Part shown: positions 1 through 7,681 of the stretch, piece after piece
Position numbering within the stretch: the first letter of the stretch is position 1
How the letters are laid out: every line of letters starts with the position of its first letter
From: Synergistaceae bacterium
GTDB taxonomy: Bacteria > Synergistota > Synergistia > Synergistales > Aminobacteriaceae
Direction of reading: 5' to 3'
NCBI GenBank assembly: GCA_009776565.1
Contig: WRNQ01000014.1
Span: 1 to 19,650 of the forward strand
DNA: 19,650 nt
Program-made: the position numbers and the translations under genes
The notes under the pieces: model-generated
Databases searched by the model: none
The model's input: the letters and a program-made list of their open reading frames with translations, nothing else
What the model was told of the DNA's origin: nothing

Positions 1-110
1 GATGTTCTTTTTTCACCGCCGAAAAAAGAACCAAAAAAGGCGCCGGGGGTTCCGGTCCCCCCGGACCCCTAAACGGCCAGGGGCAAGCCCCTGGACCCCA
101 AGAACCGTAG
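1..110. repeat. GC-rich multi-hairpin intergenic element
   Basis: Three inverted repeats sit in a row. A 10-bp perfect pair (GTTCTTTTTT with AAAAAAGAAC) lies at 4-31, a GGGGG/CCCCC stem at 43-64, and a perfect CCAGGGGC/GCCCCTGG pair at 77-94. There is no plausible coding content. From memory, this composition resembles dispersed elements common between genes in Oscillospiraceae-type genomes; that match is recollection, not a search. It may act as a terminator for whatever lies left of the window, or as a recombination point. It occupies the place where a response regulator gene would normally sit just before the kinase. Confidence 0.6.
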
Positions 111-188
111 GTATACGTGGGGGTTTGCAGTCCGCAGGAAGAATATCCATCCCGTTTTGTGACTTTCGAAGAAAGGCATGGCCTAAGT

Positions 189-1781
189 ATGAGGTTGTTC
201 GCTAAGTTCTTTTTCTGTGCGACGCTTGTTATTTGTATATCGCTACTGCTGTCCGGATATTTGCTCATCACTTATTCCTATGAAAGCGCAATCAATCGGG
301 AAGCTGATCGGGCGATCATTCAATATCAATACGATAAATTCACGGCGCAGGCTGGCTTGATTGCAAACGTGGATGTTTTTCGCAAGGGGGCGCCTCAAGG
401 GGCGCCTCAAGGTACGCCTCAAGGAGAGCTTCAAGGGGCGCCTCAAGGGGCGCCTCAAGGTACGCCTCAAGGAGAGCTTCAAGGGGCGCTTCAAGGGACG
501 CCTCAAGGTACGCCTCAAGGTACGCCTCAAGGAGAGCTTCAAGGGACGCCTCAAGGGACGCTTCAAGGGGAGCCTCAAGGGGCGCCTCAAAGTATTCTAA
601 GGCAACTATCCTCGGAAATAAATGGTTTGACGGCTTTTTTCTCGGAAGATAAAACTCTTCTTTATTCCGAGCTTCCGCCACAGACTAACTTTAATGTTCT
701 CAATGACGTCTCAGACGACTCCCATGCCTACCAATTCCAAGCGGTAGACGGAGAGAATTACATCATGGTGTGTGGGAAGCTCACGCAGAACGATGTGACG
801 TTATATTTACTGGCAGCAACAGACATAAGCGGCGTTGTAGCTCAAAAAGAGCAGATGACGCAGAGCTTTGCCAAAGTATACTTTATATCACTTTCATTGA
901 GTATGGCTTTGATTCTGATACTCTCCGCTCTGATAACCGGACCGATAAAGCGTGTGAATAAAGCTGCGGCCGGGATAGCACACGGTCGGTATGGTGATCG
1001 GCTTCCGAGTTCGAGCAGCGATGAAATAGGTGATTTGTCAAAGAGCTTTAATATAATGGCGGACACTGTCGAGGACAAGATATATGAGCTTTCAGAGAAC
1101 GCGCGTCAAAAAGAAGATTTTGTCGCCAATTTTGCCCACGAATTAAAAACACCGTTGACTTCAGTAATCGGATATGCGGATATGCTCTACCAAAAGACCC
1201 TTACGAAAGAACAGGTCAAGGACGCCGCGTGGTATATATTAAGCGAGGGGCTACGCCTTGAAGCCTTGTCATTGAAGCTAATGGATTTAATCATTCTGGA
1301 CCGGCGGGACTTCGCACTTGAGGAAATGCGCGCAGATGAACTTTTGTCGAGTATTGCAGACAGTTTAACGCCGGTTTTCAAAGAAAAAAAGGTGTCATTT
1401 CATCTTAACGCCTACCCTGCATATATTATGGTAGAATATGACCTTTTCAAAACACTGATATTAAATTTATTAGATAACTCCATGAAGGCCGGATGCAGTA
1501 GTATTGAGGTTGTCGGCAAACCAAACGCCAATCGGTACAGAGTGAGCGTTACAGATAATGGTCATGGGATACCGGATTCAGAATTAAATAAGATTACCGA
1601 GGCGTTTTATATGGTTGATAAAACCCGCTCTCGTATGCAGCATGGCGCTGGGCTGGGATTATCCCTGGCTGCTAAGATAGCGGAGATTCACGGTAGTAAG
1701 CTCGAATTTGAAAGCATTGAAGGCGTGGGAACTATTGCAAGGATTGATTTAGCGCAGGGAGTGACGGGAAATGATGAGTAA
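189..1781 (+). CDS. Sensor histidine kinase with a tetrapeptide-repeat sensor domain
   Basis: This is a membrane sensor kinase of about 530 residues that should autophosphorylate and pass phosphate to a response regulator. Numbered from ATG 189: TM1 at about 6-27; an extracytoplasmic region containing 17 tandem GxxQ tetrapeptides (about 67-134); TM2 at about 230-250; a HAMP linker; HisKA with the phospho-acceptor His at about 317 in FAHELKTPLTS; then the ATPase N box (LLDNSMKAG), G1 (DNGHGIP), F box and G2 (GAGLGLSLA). ATG 189 is preferred because TM1 follows directly and GAAAGG lies 12 nt upstream; a GTG at 117 would add 24 unconvincing residues. No response regulator is in view, so it is either an orphan or separated from its partner by the hairpin element. 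Its last 11 bases overlap the next gene, implying translational coupling. Confidence 0.93.
   Translation: MRLFAKFFFCATLVICISLLLSGYLLITYSYESAINREADRAIIQYQYDKFTAQAGLIANVDVFRKGAPQGAPQGTPQGELQGAPQGAPQGTPQGELQGALQGTPQGTPQGTPQGELQGTPQGTLQGEPQGAPQSILRQLSSEINGLTAFFSEDKTLLYSELPPQTNFNVLNDVSDDSHAYQFQAVDGENYIMVCGKLTQNDVTLYLLAATDISGVVAQKEQMTQSFAKVYFISLSLSMALILILSALITGPIKRVNKAAAGIAHGRYGDRLPSSSSDEIGDLSKSFNIMADTVEDKIYELSENARQKEDFVANFAHELKTPLTSVIGYADMLYQKTLTKEQVKDAAWYILSEGLRLEALSLKLMDLIILDRRDFALEEMRADELLSSIADSLTPVFKEKKVSFHLNAYPAYIMVEYDLFKTLILNLLDNSMKAGCSSIEVVGKPNANRYRVSVTDNGHGIPDSELNKITEAFYMVDKTRSRMQHGAGLGLSLAAKIAEIHGSKLEFESIEGVGTIARIDLAQGVTGNDE
387..590 (+). repeat. 12-bp minisatellite, 17 units, inside the kinase gene
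   Basis: Seventeen consecutive 12-bp units encode GAPQ, GTPQ, GELQ, GALQ, GTLQ or GEPQ. Higher-order blocks (GAPQ-GAPQ-GTPQ-GELQ) recur, which indicates recent expansion by slippage or unequal exchange. The array lies between TM1 and the folded part of the sensor domain. No frame of the unit contains a stop, so spurious long open frames appear on both strands here. Confidence 0.95.
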
Positions 1782-2769
1782 ACAAAAAATATTAACAGCC
1801 GCAGGCATATTATCGTCTTTTGCCATAGCCGTTTGCGGATGGGTTTTGACAAGCAAGCTGATTGACATAAAATCGGACGCCTTGCTCTCCGTCACGGGAA
1901 TCACGCAAATTGACACGCCTCCGCCGCTTGTTAACGCAGACCGCGGCGCGAACAACGGCGCAGACAGCGATGCGCACAACGGCGCCAACAGCGGTGCAGA
2001 CAGCGACGCGCGTATCGGCGCTAACAGCGGCGCTAATAACGGCGTAAACAATGGCGCGTACAGCGGTGCTAATAACGGTGAAGACAGTGATGCAAACAGT
2101 GATGCAGACAGTGGCGCCAACGAAGAAAAACAGCATACAATGACCGTGCAGGACATTTATCAAGTCTTATTAAACTGGGAGGCGGCAGGGAACGAACGGG
2201 CGCATGAGCCTTCAAAAGCGCAATTGACTATGGAACAGGCAATTAACGCCGCAAAATCCGGGCTCATTTATTTCAAAGAGCAAGGCGTAATTCCCGGGGA
2301 GATACTTGAACTGGATTTTGAAAAAACAAACGCCTATCTTTGTCAAAATCAAACCCTTGAGCAAATGTCGCAATTTCTTGATCCTGTTTACAGTTATTGG
2401 ACTGTCACATTTGCTGGTGAGCGAATGAACGCAGCCTTGACAGTAAATGCTGTAACGGGGCAAATCTGGAAAGCCAATATTACTATTCCGGACTCGGCAG
2501 CATATTTTGAGAATCAGTACGCAAAACAAACGCTGAACTCTTTTATTTCATACTTAAAAATGAATAGCGACGATAAATTATCAATCGGGATAAGCAAATA
2601 TGAAACAGTTGGCTACAATTATATTGCTGACAGTATGATTCAAGTGGTAGTCACTATTCGACATGCTTACGGAAATACAGGCATTGCGTCAAACCCCACG
2701 AACCTCACAAATATTGAAATTTATTTGGCTACACAACCGTCTGAATGGCTAATTAAAGTATCTGATTAG
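1771..2769 (+). CDS. Membrane-anchored exported PepSY-like protein with repeat stalk
   Basis: The protein has 332 residues (331 if the second ATG at 1774 is used). An N-terminal hydrophobic segment (about 7-29) serves as anchor or uncleaved signal. It is followed by 15 tetrapeptide repeats of the type GANN/GADS/DANS (59-118) and then a folded domain of about 210 residues. That domain has PepSY-like features: a helix starting LTMEQAINAAKSGL, later YWTVTFAG and NAVTGQIWKANI. PepSY-type domains often bind or inhibit enzymes or sit in sensing systems. The call is by pattern only. The start overlaps the kinase stop by 11 nt, so the two are probably made together and this may be the accessory sensing subunit. 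The C-terminal half beyond about 250 is not recognised. Confidence 0.85.
   Translation: MMSKQKILTAAGILSSFAIAVCGWVLTSKLIDIKSDALLSVTGITQIDTPPPLVNADRGANNGADSDAHNGANSGADSDARIGANSGANNGVNNGAYSGANNGEDSDANSDADSGANEEKQHTMTVQDIYQVLLNWEAAGNERAHEPSKAQLTMEQAINAAKSGLIYFKEQGVIPGEILELDFEKTNAYLCQNQTLEQMSQFLDPVYSYWTVTFAGERMNAALTVNAVTGQIWKANITIPDSAAYFENQYAKQTLNSFISYLKMNSDDKLSIGISKYETVGYNYIADSMIQVVVTIRHAYGNTGIASNPTNLTNIEIYLATQPSEWLIKVSD
1945..2124 (+). repeat. 12-bp minisatellite, 15 units, in the PepSY-like gene
   Basis: Fifteen 12-bp units, starting with GGCGCGAACAAC, encode Asn/Asp/Ser/Gly-rich tetrapeptides. The period equals that of the array in the kinase gene next to it, but the sequence is different, so the two arrays were not copied from each other. 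Confidence 0.9.
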
Positions 2770-2779
2770 ACACGAAAAA

Positions 2780-2832
2780 GGTAACTATTCGAAAAGGGCG
2801 CCCTAATGGAGCTAAATCAAGGAATAGTTACC
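2780..2832. other. Inverted repeat downstream of the kinase operon
   Basis: GGTAACTATTC at 2780-2790 is a perfect inverted copy of GAATAGTTACC at 2822-2832. The 31-nt loop contains the palindrome AGGGCGCCCT. It starts 10 nt after the stop codon at 2769. There is no T tract, so it is not a classical intrinsic terminator; it may protect the 3' end or mark an intergenic palindromic unit. Confidence 0.6.
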
Positions 2833-2848
2833 GCGACGCCGATAGGCG

Positions 2849-2920
2849 GAGCGCGATCGCACAGTGCTCTTAAGGCGCGATCGCACAGCGCGTTTGAGGC
2901 GCGAGAAACAGCGCTTCTAG
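2849..2920. repeat. Three tandem 24-bp units containing GCGATCGC
   Basis: Units at 2849-2872, 2873-2896 and 2897-2920 share the core GGCGCGATCGCACAG; the third has decayed at the palindrome. The 599-nt stretch between the stop at 2769 and the start at 3369 carries no credible gene. It holds this array, the inverted repeat before it, a long leader repeat and a hairpin next to the permease gene. Confidence 0.8.
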
Positions 2921-2951
2921 CGCCGACCCAAGATAAATTTTGCATGGCGCC

Positions 2952-3149
2952 GCGGAATATCTGAATAGTCACAGAATAAGAATAGAATAGTTTTTAAATT
3001 TCGCATCTTTGACGCAACTCCAACGCAACTTTATTGCAACTCCAACGTATTTATAAAACATCTTCTTGCTATGATTGGTTGATTGTTTTGCAATCAAGGC
3101 GGATGAGATGTTTTTTCACCTAATCTGTCAACCTTAACCAAAAACAAAG
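2952..3149 (+). repeat. Leader repeat, copy 1, with terminator-like hairpin
   Basis: About 198 bp match a second copy at 4554-4719. Shared blocks include GCGGAATATCT, TTTCGCATCTTTGACGCAAC, TCCAACGCA and CTTGCTATGATT. Within it, 3055-3116 folds as AAAACATCT paired with AGATGTTTT around an inner GATTG/CAATC stem, ending in six Ts, so it resembles an intrinsic terminator or attenuator. Copy 1 has small internal duplications (a second GCAACTCCAACG and GATTGGTTGATTG) absent from copy 2. It lies about 220 nt before the MalG-type permease. Confidence 0.75.
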
Positions 3150-3289
3150 CATAGGCGGCGCATATAACGACGTTAAATTTAATATCCAATAACACAACTA
3201 TACCCGTGGGCGAAATGAATTGCAGCGAATGGGTGCGCAGACGCCGGTCGTGCAGCGACAAACTACAGACACGGCGGCTTGTGCATAAA

Positions 3290-3347
3290 GTTATACTTGC
3301 GAGCGAAAAATACAATTTGTGCATATGTTTTCGCTCGTTAGTATAAC
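3290..3347 (+). promoter_or_regulatory. 58-bp hairpin abutting the permease Shine-Dalgarno
   Basis: Two 20-nt arms (3290-3309 and 3328-3347) match at 18 of 20 positions around an 18-nt loop. The right arm ends about 3 nt before the strong ribosome site GGAGGGGGAG. No T tract follows, so termination is unlikely. An mRNA structure or operator controlling the downstream permease is an inference from position. Confidence 0.55.
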
Positions 3348-3368
3348 ATGGGAGGGGGAGAGATTGAG

Positions 3369-4385
3369 ATGACGCCGAAAAAGCAGAATAGTGATCAAGA
3401 CTGTGCCGGTTACCGGCATGGCACATACATAAGGAGTCGTGATCGCTATTCAGGCATGACGCATCCTACTGCATGTGCTTGCAAAACCCGGCAAGGGGAA
3501 CCGCGCTTCACAGCAGCCGGACAGATTCGTAATAGTATCCCGGCTAAAGCGCTCTTGATTTTCATAGCAGCTATATACATCATTCCCGTTTTGATTATCT
3601 TCACGAATTCCTTTATGTCACAGGGTGAAATAGCCCGGAATTATAGTGCGGAATATGATTTGTTTGACTATGAATTGAGAGATCGGATTCATTATGCCGA
3701 GTACAGCCTGATTCCTGATAACATCACACTTGAACAGTACAATACCTTGCTGTTCAAAACGCCTGTATATCTTGATTTGTTTATAAACTCGTTAAGATTG
3801 ACGCTTCCGATTGTTTTGATGCAAGTGGCGATTGGTTCATTGGCGGCTTACGGTTTCACGGTATGGAAGCTGCGCTATAAAGAGATAATATTTTGCGTCT
3901 ACATAATCGTTATGGTCCTGCCTTTTCAGGCGACGCTTGTTTCAAACTATATCATGGCTGACAGTTTGGGGATCTTGAATACACGCCTTTCCATTATCCT
4001 TCCGTGGGGTTTTAGCCCGTTCGCCGTCTTTATCATGCGGCAATGTATGAAAGGCATACCATACAGCGTTTTTGAAGCGGCGCAAATCGACGGGGCGGGA
4101 CACATCCGTCGGTTTTTCCACATAGCCCTGCCATTGTCAAAGGCAGGTATCGCGGCATTGGTTATTTTAAGTTTTGCGGACGCTTGGGCAATGGTGGAAC
4201 ACCCTATGATATTCCTGAAAGATTTATCAATGGAGCCGTTATCGGTCATGCTTTTTAGAATCGGGCAAGAAAACATGGGATTGATTTTCGCCGCTTCAGT
4301 TTTCTATATGTTGCCTGTGGTTTGGATTTTCCTGTACGGGCAGGAGCATTTGGAGCACGGAGTAAGGCTTTCGGCATTGAGATAA
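3369..4385 (+). CDS. Carbohydrate ABC importer permease, MalG type
   Basis: This is an integral membrane subunit of a CUT1-type sugar importer, about 338 residues. The first membrane span is at about 58-80 (KALLIFIAAIYIIPVLI), preceded by an unusually long, hydrophilic N-terminal extension of about 55 residues. Further spans follow. The diagnostic EAA loop, which docks on the ATPase, reads EAAQIDGAGHIRRFFHIALP. The start at 3369 is chosen because GGAGGGGGAG lies 8 nt upstream; an in-frame ATG at 3348 precedes that site and is less likely. The C terminus (EHLEHGVRLSALR) differs from the usual glycine-rich ending. No ATPase gene is present; a shared MsiK-like ATPase elsewhere is the usual solution in this family. 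Its MalF-type partner is 5 kb away, which is odd. Confidence 0.92.
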   Translation: MTPKKQNSDQDCAGYRHGTYIRSRDRYSGMTHPTACACKTRQGEPRFTAAGQIRNSIPAKALLIFIAAIYIIPVLIIFTNSFMSQGEIARNYSAEYDLFDYELRDRIHYAEYSLIPDNITLEQYNTLLFKTPVYLDLFINSLRLTLPIVLMQVAIGSLAAYGFTVWKLRYKEIIFCVYIIVMVLPFQATLVSNYIMADSLGILNTRLSIILPWGFSPFAVFIMRQCMKGIPYSVFEAAQIDGAGHIRRFFHIALPLSKAGIAALVILSFADAWAMVEHPMIFLKDLSMEPLSVMLFRIGQENMGLIFAASVFYMLPVVWIFLYGQEHLEHGVRLSALR

Positions 4386-4480
4386 CCTACTCTGCGAAGC
4401 AGAAATTGAACATCAGATTTGATTAGAAATGATTAAATTTAAGCAAGTTTCAAATAACGGCGGCAACAGTGCTTCCCACC

Positions 4481-4540
4481 AAAGGAGTGGCTACCGAAGG
4501 AGTGGCTACCAAAGGAGTGGCTACCAAAAGAGTGGCTACA
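4481..4540. repeat. Four tandem 15-bp units
   Basis: Units of AAAGGAGTGGCTACC lie at 4481-4495, 4496-4510, 4511-4525 and 4526-4540, with one or two changes in the outer copies. The 399-nt gap between 4385 and 4785 holds this array and the second leader repeat, and no gene was seen in it. The unit contains AAAGGAG, a Shine-Dalgarno-like core, but no start codon follows. Confidence 0.9.
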
Positions 4541-4553
4541 AAAGGTATATTAA

Positions 4554-4719
4554 GCGGAATATCTAAATTCTCACGAAAAAAATAAAATAGTTTTTGGATT
4601 TCGCATCTTTGACGCAACTCCAACGCATTTATAAAACATCTTCTTGCTATGATTGTTTTGCAATCAAGGCGGGGAGATGTTTTTTTAACTTAATTAATCG
4701 CCCTTGCCAAAAACAAATA
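4554..4719 (+). repeat. Leader repeat, copy 2, with terminator-like hairpin
   Basis: This is the second copy of the 2952-3149 element. The hairpin at 4633-4686 (AAAACATCT with AGATGTTTT, inner GATTG/CAATC, then a run of T) is cleaner than in copy 1. It ends about 100 nt before the ATG at 4785. It could be a terminator for the permease transcript, an attenuator of the lipoprotein gene, or a decayed mobile repeat. Confidence 0.75.
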
Positions 4720-4784
4720 ATCAAGGTTGGTTTACATTGACTGTGCGAACAAACGAAATCTTCGACTGAAGGAGGCAATGGAAA

Positions 4785-5903
4785 ATGAAGAGAGCAATCA
4801 TAGTATTTACAGTATGTTCCGCCGTAATTCTATCAAGCTGTAACAGCAATTCAAACACAGCCGGCACATATGACGACTCTAAATCGGCTATAGTACAACC
4901 AGCGTGGGAGAGCGAGGATTCACAGCCGCTAATTACGACCTCAACAACCGAAGCTGCAATCATTGCTGCGCCACTCGTGGAACGAAACAAAAACCAAGAC
5001 GCTCAATCAACTGAATATGAATATGAAGTTAACAAGGAAGGTGACGTAAACGATGAAGATGTAGGTGTAGGAGTAGGTACAGGTGAATATGAAGGTGTAG
5101 GTGAAGGTGAAGATAATGGTGGAGGCGGAGGCGTAGGCGCAGGCGAATATGAAGGTGATGGAGAAGGAGCAGACGTAGGCGTTGGAGTGGGCGTAGGTGT
5201 AGGTGAAGGTGTAGGTGTAGGTGTAGGTGCAGGCATAGGTGAAGCCGAATATGAAGGTGTAAAAGTATGTGAAGGTGTTGGAGAAGGCGTAGGTGTAGGC
5301 GTAGGTGTAGGAGAAGGAGCAGATTTAAGCGTTGGAGTGGGCGTAGGTGAAGATGCCTTGTTGCAGCCCCATATGCCAATAGCGCAGCCTGATAGCGCGA
5401 AAGGGAACTATAAGGCGCCGCAGCCGCTTGAACCAGTATCGGCGCCTGAACCAGTACCGGCGCCTGAACCAGTTCTGGCGCCTGACAATCAGAACACAGG
5501 ATATGCGAAAGCCAGAGTCATCGTCAGCGGAAAGGAAATCACTTTTGATAACCAACAAGCTATTATTAAGGATGGAGAGATTTTCATCCCAGTTAAAGGT
5601 GTTTTTGAGTATTTAGAGGGCGCGAATGGGAACAAAGACGCTCCGTTTACAGTGGTATTGGACGAATCATCATCTACAGCAACGATAAAGAACAGGTGGT
5701 ATACCGTCAAAGTTACGTCAGGGGAGCAGACTTTTACGTGTAATGGGAATCGGATAGCATTCAATGCGCCGGCGCAGAAAATTAACGGGACACTGATGCT
5801 TCCACTACTGGCAATAGCGGAGGCTATGGACGTAAGCACTGTATGGGACGATGCGTCAAGCACGATTTCAATATTTTATGAAAGCATGATCATAGCTTAT
5901 TAA
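4785..5903 (+). CDS. Lipoprotein with Gly-Val repeat stalk and copper-amine-oxidase-N-like domain
   Basis: The protein has 372 residues. A lipoprotein signal ends in the lipobox LSSC (Cys19), so it should be anchored on the outer face of the membrane. Residues 93-190 form a low-complexity stalk of [15 protein letters not shown] type, and 219-233 hold three PEPVxA units. The C-terminal domain (about 243-372) resembles the copper amine oxidase N-terminal type (PF07833): a first half around [20 protein letters not shown] and a second around [17 protein letters not shown] with VWDD. In Clostridia this domain is usually a surface or wall-associated module, not an oxidase. GGAGG lies 9 nt before the start. 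Only 10 nt separate it from the binding-protein gene, whose ribosome site overlaps this stop, so they share an operon. Confidence 0.88.
   Translation: MKRAIIVFTVCSAVILSSCNSNSNTAGTYDDSKSAIVQPAWESEDSQPLITTSTTEAAIIAAPLVERNKNQDAQSTEYEYEVNKEGDVNDEDVGVGVGTGEYEGVGEGEDNGGGGGVGAGEYEGDGEGADVGVGVGVGVGEGVGVGVGAGIGEAEYEGVKVCEGVGEGVGVGVGVGEGADLSVGVGVGEDALLQPHMPIAQPDSAKGNYKAPQPLEPVSAPEPVPAPEPVLAPDNQNTGYAKARVIVSGKEITFDNQQAIIKDGEIFIPVKGVFEYLEGANGNKDAPFTVVLDESSSTATIKNRWYTVKVTSGEQTFTCNGNRIAFNAPAQKINGTLMLPLLAIAEAMDVSTVWDDASSTISIFYESMIIAY
5061..5354 (+). repeat. Degenerate 6-bp (GTAGGT-type) repeat tract
   Basis: About 294 bp of imperfect 6-bp units (GTAGGT, GTAGGC, GAAGGT) encode the Gly-Val/Gly-Glu stalk. EYEG blocks recur four times and mark larger duplicated segments. 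Both reverse-strand shadows stay open because the unit rarely makes a stop. Confidence 0.9.
5430..5483 (+). repeat. Three tandem 18-bp units (PEPVxA)
   Basis: Units begin GAACCAGTA or GAACCAGTT at 5430, 5448 and 5466 and end GGCGCCT. They encode Glu-Pro-Val-x-Ala-Pro, a stiff proline-rich linker directly before the folded C-terminal domain. Confidence 0.9.
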
Positions 5904-5913
5904 GGAGACCTTC

Positions 5914-7314
5914 ATGAAAAAAACTATATTACTATTTCTGCTTGCCGTATTGGCGGTCTTGCCTGGTTGTGCCGCGAAAACAGATACGACAGCTACGATA
6001 ACTACGATAGATGCAATAGTTACAACAGATGTGGCAGATAAAGCAGATACAATGGATACAACATACATGGCATACATGGCAGACATGGCAGACACGGCTG
6101 ACACGGCAGACACGGCAAACACGGCAGATACGGCAGACACGGCAGACACAGCAGACACGGCAGACGCTGAATTGACCATTGCGGCCTTTAATGACAGCCA
6201 GTTTCTACAGATTGCGGCGGAGAGATACAAAGAAATCCACGAAGGGGCAAAAATCAACATCACAGCTTACGCCGGAGAAGAAAAAGATGAGTCAAAATAC
6301 TCTCAGATAATCAATACCGCCCTGATGAGCGGGCGAGGCGAAGATATCATCGATGTCTCACATCTCCCGTGGTGGAAACTCGCCGACAAGAATAAGCTGT
6401 TGGATTTGGATGGCGAAATCGATATCACGCCCGAAATCTATTATCGAAACGTGATGGACGCCTACATTTTCAAGGGCAAGCGTTGTGCAATACCGCTGTC
6501 TTTTGCTTTCGAGGCTTTTCAGTTCAGTGATGCATTTGCCGAAAAAGAGCCCCCCCGGCACATCACAATTGAAACGCTGATATCTTTGGCGGATAAATAC
6601 CCTGAAACACCGCTTTTTAATGACAGCGGGTTTGGCATGGGGCAGGGAACGCTTGCCTATAAGCTGTTTGAAATGAATTTCGGTGATTTTGTCGATGTGG
6701 CAAACAAAAACGTGAATGTTGACGGAGAACAGTTCATTTCTCTACTGGAAAACGTTCAATCAATCGCAGGGGTACTGGCGCCTCCAAAAAGGGACGAAAA
6801 CCCGCTGATCCGGCAATTAGTCCTGTATTCTCCCGCGATGAGCCATGTGGGGACAGTGGAATACGAAGACGTCTTCTTGCTGACTGACGAGTCCGGGCAA
6901 AGCATCTTCCTGACGTGCGGGTTTTTACCTGCCGTGAATGCCAACAGCGCTAATAAGGAACTTGCCATTGATTTTATCCGTTTTCTGATTTCGGAAGAAA
7001 TGCAGTCGTCACCGGAATTGACAGCTTGCCCGGTCAATAAAAAAGCGGCGCTTGAAAGCGCCGAACTGTTATTTGGGGACTTGCAACTGGGCGGATATGT
7101 GCCTGACGGCTTTAGCAACGACAACCTTAAACAGAATGTTGCTAAATTTAACGAACTTACCGAACGGTTGTCTACTTGCGAGTCTGCGTTCGGGGATGTT
7201 TTTATCCGCGGCTTTGTAATGTCCGAGATGAGGCGGTTCTTCCAGGGCGAAGCAAGTGCGGGGCAGGCTGCAAGAAACTTGCAGTCTAAGCTTAACACTT
7301 ACTTAAAGGAGTAG
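5914..7314 (+). CDS. ABC importer solute-binding lipoprotein with ADT repeat linker
   Basis: The protein has 466 residues. The signal peptide ends in lipobox LPGC (Cys19). A Thr/Ala/Asp-rich linker follows, with ten ADT-type tripeptides at 56-85, and the binding-protein fold starts near LTIAAFNDSQFLQIAAERYK (87-106). The segments SGRGEDIIDVSHLPWWKL and NSANKELAIDFIRFLISEEM are typical of family 1 extracellular solute-binding proteins. It should capture a sugar or oligosaccharide for the MalF/MalG-type permeases nearby; the substrate is not predictable. AAGGAG lies 6-7 nt before the start, overlapping the stop of the preceding lipoprotein gene. Its last codons AAG GAG TAG double as a ribosome site for what follows. 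A 106-bp part of this gene (6981-7086) is duplicated at 9508-9613. Confidence 0.92.
   Translation: MKKTILLFLLAVLAVLPGCAAKTDTTATITTIDAIVTTDVADKADTMDTTYMAYMADMADTADTADTANTADTADTADTADTADAELTIAAFNDSQFLQIAAERYKEIHEGAKINITAYAGEEKDESKYSQIINTALMSGRGEDIIDVSHLPWWKLADKNKLLDLDGEIDITPEIYYRNVMDAYIFKGKRCAIPLSFAFEAFQFSDAFAEKEPPRHITIETLISLADKYPETPLFNDSGFGMGQGTLAYKLFEMNFGDFVDVANKNVNVDGEQFISLLENVQSIAGVLAPPKRDENPLIRQLVLYSPAMSHVGTVEYEDVFLLTDESGQSIFLTCGFLPAVNANSANKELAIDFIRFLISEEMQSSPELTACPVNKKAALESAELLFGDLQLGGYVPDGFSNDNLKQNVAKFNELTERLSTCESAFGDVFIRGFVMSEMRRFFQGEASAGQAARNLQSKLNTYLKE
6079..6168 (+). repeat. 9-bp minisatellite, ten units (ADT)
   Basis: Ten 9-bp units related to GCAGACACG encode ADT, ADM, ANT and ADA. 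They sit about 37 residues after the lipid-anchored cysteine. Several adjacent units are identical, suggesting recent expansion. Confidence 0.95.
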
Positions 7315-7334
7315 TGCGTTGGAAGGGGTAATGC

Positions 7335-7440
7335 GTGAAATGGAGTAGTGCATGAATTAAGAAGAAATGCGTGAAAAGGAGTAGGGAATGAATAAGAAGA
7401 AATGCGTGAAAAGGGGTAGTGCATGAATAAGAAGAAATCG
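7335..7440 (+). repeat. Three tandem ~35-bp copies of a translation start region
   Basis: Units at 7335-7370, 7371-7405 and 7406-7440 each contain a Shine-Dalgarno-like GGAGTAG or GGGGTAG, an ATG, and codons like AAT AAG AAG AAA. Only the third ATG (7423) opens into a longer frame. The first unit stops at once (ATG AAT TAA). The segment 7315-7334 looks like an older, more decayed unit. Confidence 0.85.
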
Positions 7441-7608
7441 GGTAGGAAGCTACCCATAAATGCATTTACTGGTCGGACGCTCCTTGCCCGTGTCCGGCTG
7501 ATCAAGGAAAACACGGTGGTGCTATTATTCATCATTCCAAGTTTTACGGGAGTGGCCGCCTTCAAGATAATCATCTTTGCGATTGATAAAAAATCTGAAT
7601 ATGGGTAG
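7423..7608 (+). pseudogene. Internally deleted copy of the MalF-type permease
   Basis: This 61-residue frame carries the first 47 or so residues of the intact permease at 9626-10534 (MNKKKSGR-LPINAFT-RTL, then LLFIIPS) joined directly to its last residues (IIFAIDKK). About 723 bp, or 241 codons, are missing from the middle and the frame is kept. The junction falls where both parents read ATAATC, consistent with deletion at a short homology. All but the first span and the very end are lost, so it cannot act as a permease. It has a weak ribosome site (AAGGGGT) and could still make a small membrane peptide. Confidence 0.85.
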
Positions 7609-7653
7609 TGATTAAGATGATTAAGATGATTAAGGTGATTAAGATGATTAAGA
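7609..7653. repeat. Five tandem 9-bp units (TGATTAAGA)
   Basis: Five units of TGATTAAGA, one ending in G, run from the stop of the truncated permease toward the adaptor gene. The unit contains TGA and TAA stops in two frames, so the array blocks read-through in them. Confidence 0.92.
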
Positions 7654-7681
7654 TGATGCTGAAAAAAATGAGAGGTGTACT

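Noticed and set aside
2..205. 67-residue open frame at the left edge
   Set aside because: It reads through three inverted repeats and gives an Arg/Pro-rich sequence; better explained as a repeat element.
243..681. Long open frames on both strands through the kinase repeat
   Set aside because: The 12-bp unit has no stop in any frame, so long frames arise automatically; the products are highly basic or Leu-Glu-Ala repeats without start signals.
1749..2163. Two minus-strand open frames across the PepSY-like gene repeat
   Set aside because: Shadows of the 12-bp array in a well-supported plus-strand gene; no ribosome sites.
5003..5379. Minus-strand Pro-Thr and Leu-His repeat proteins
   Set aside because: Antisense of the Gly-Val stalk; the composition follows from the repeat alone.
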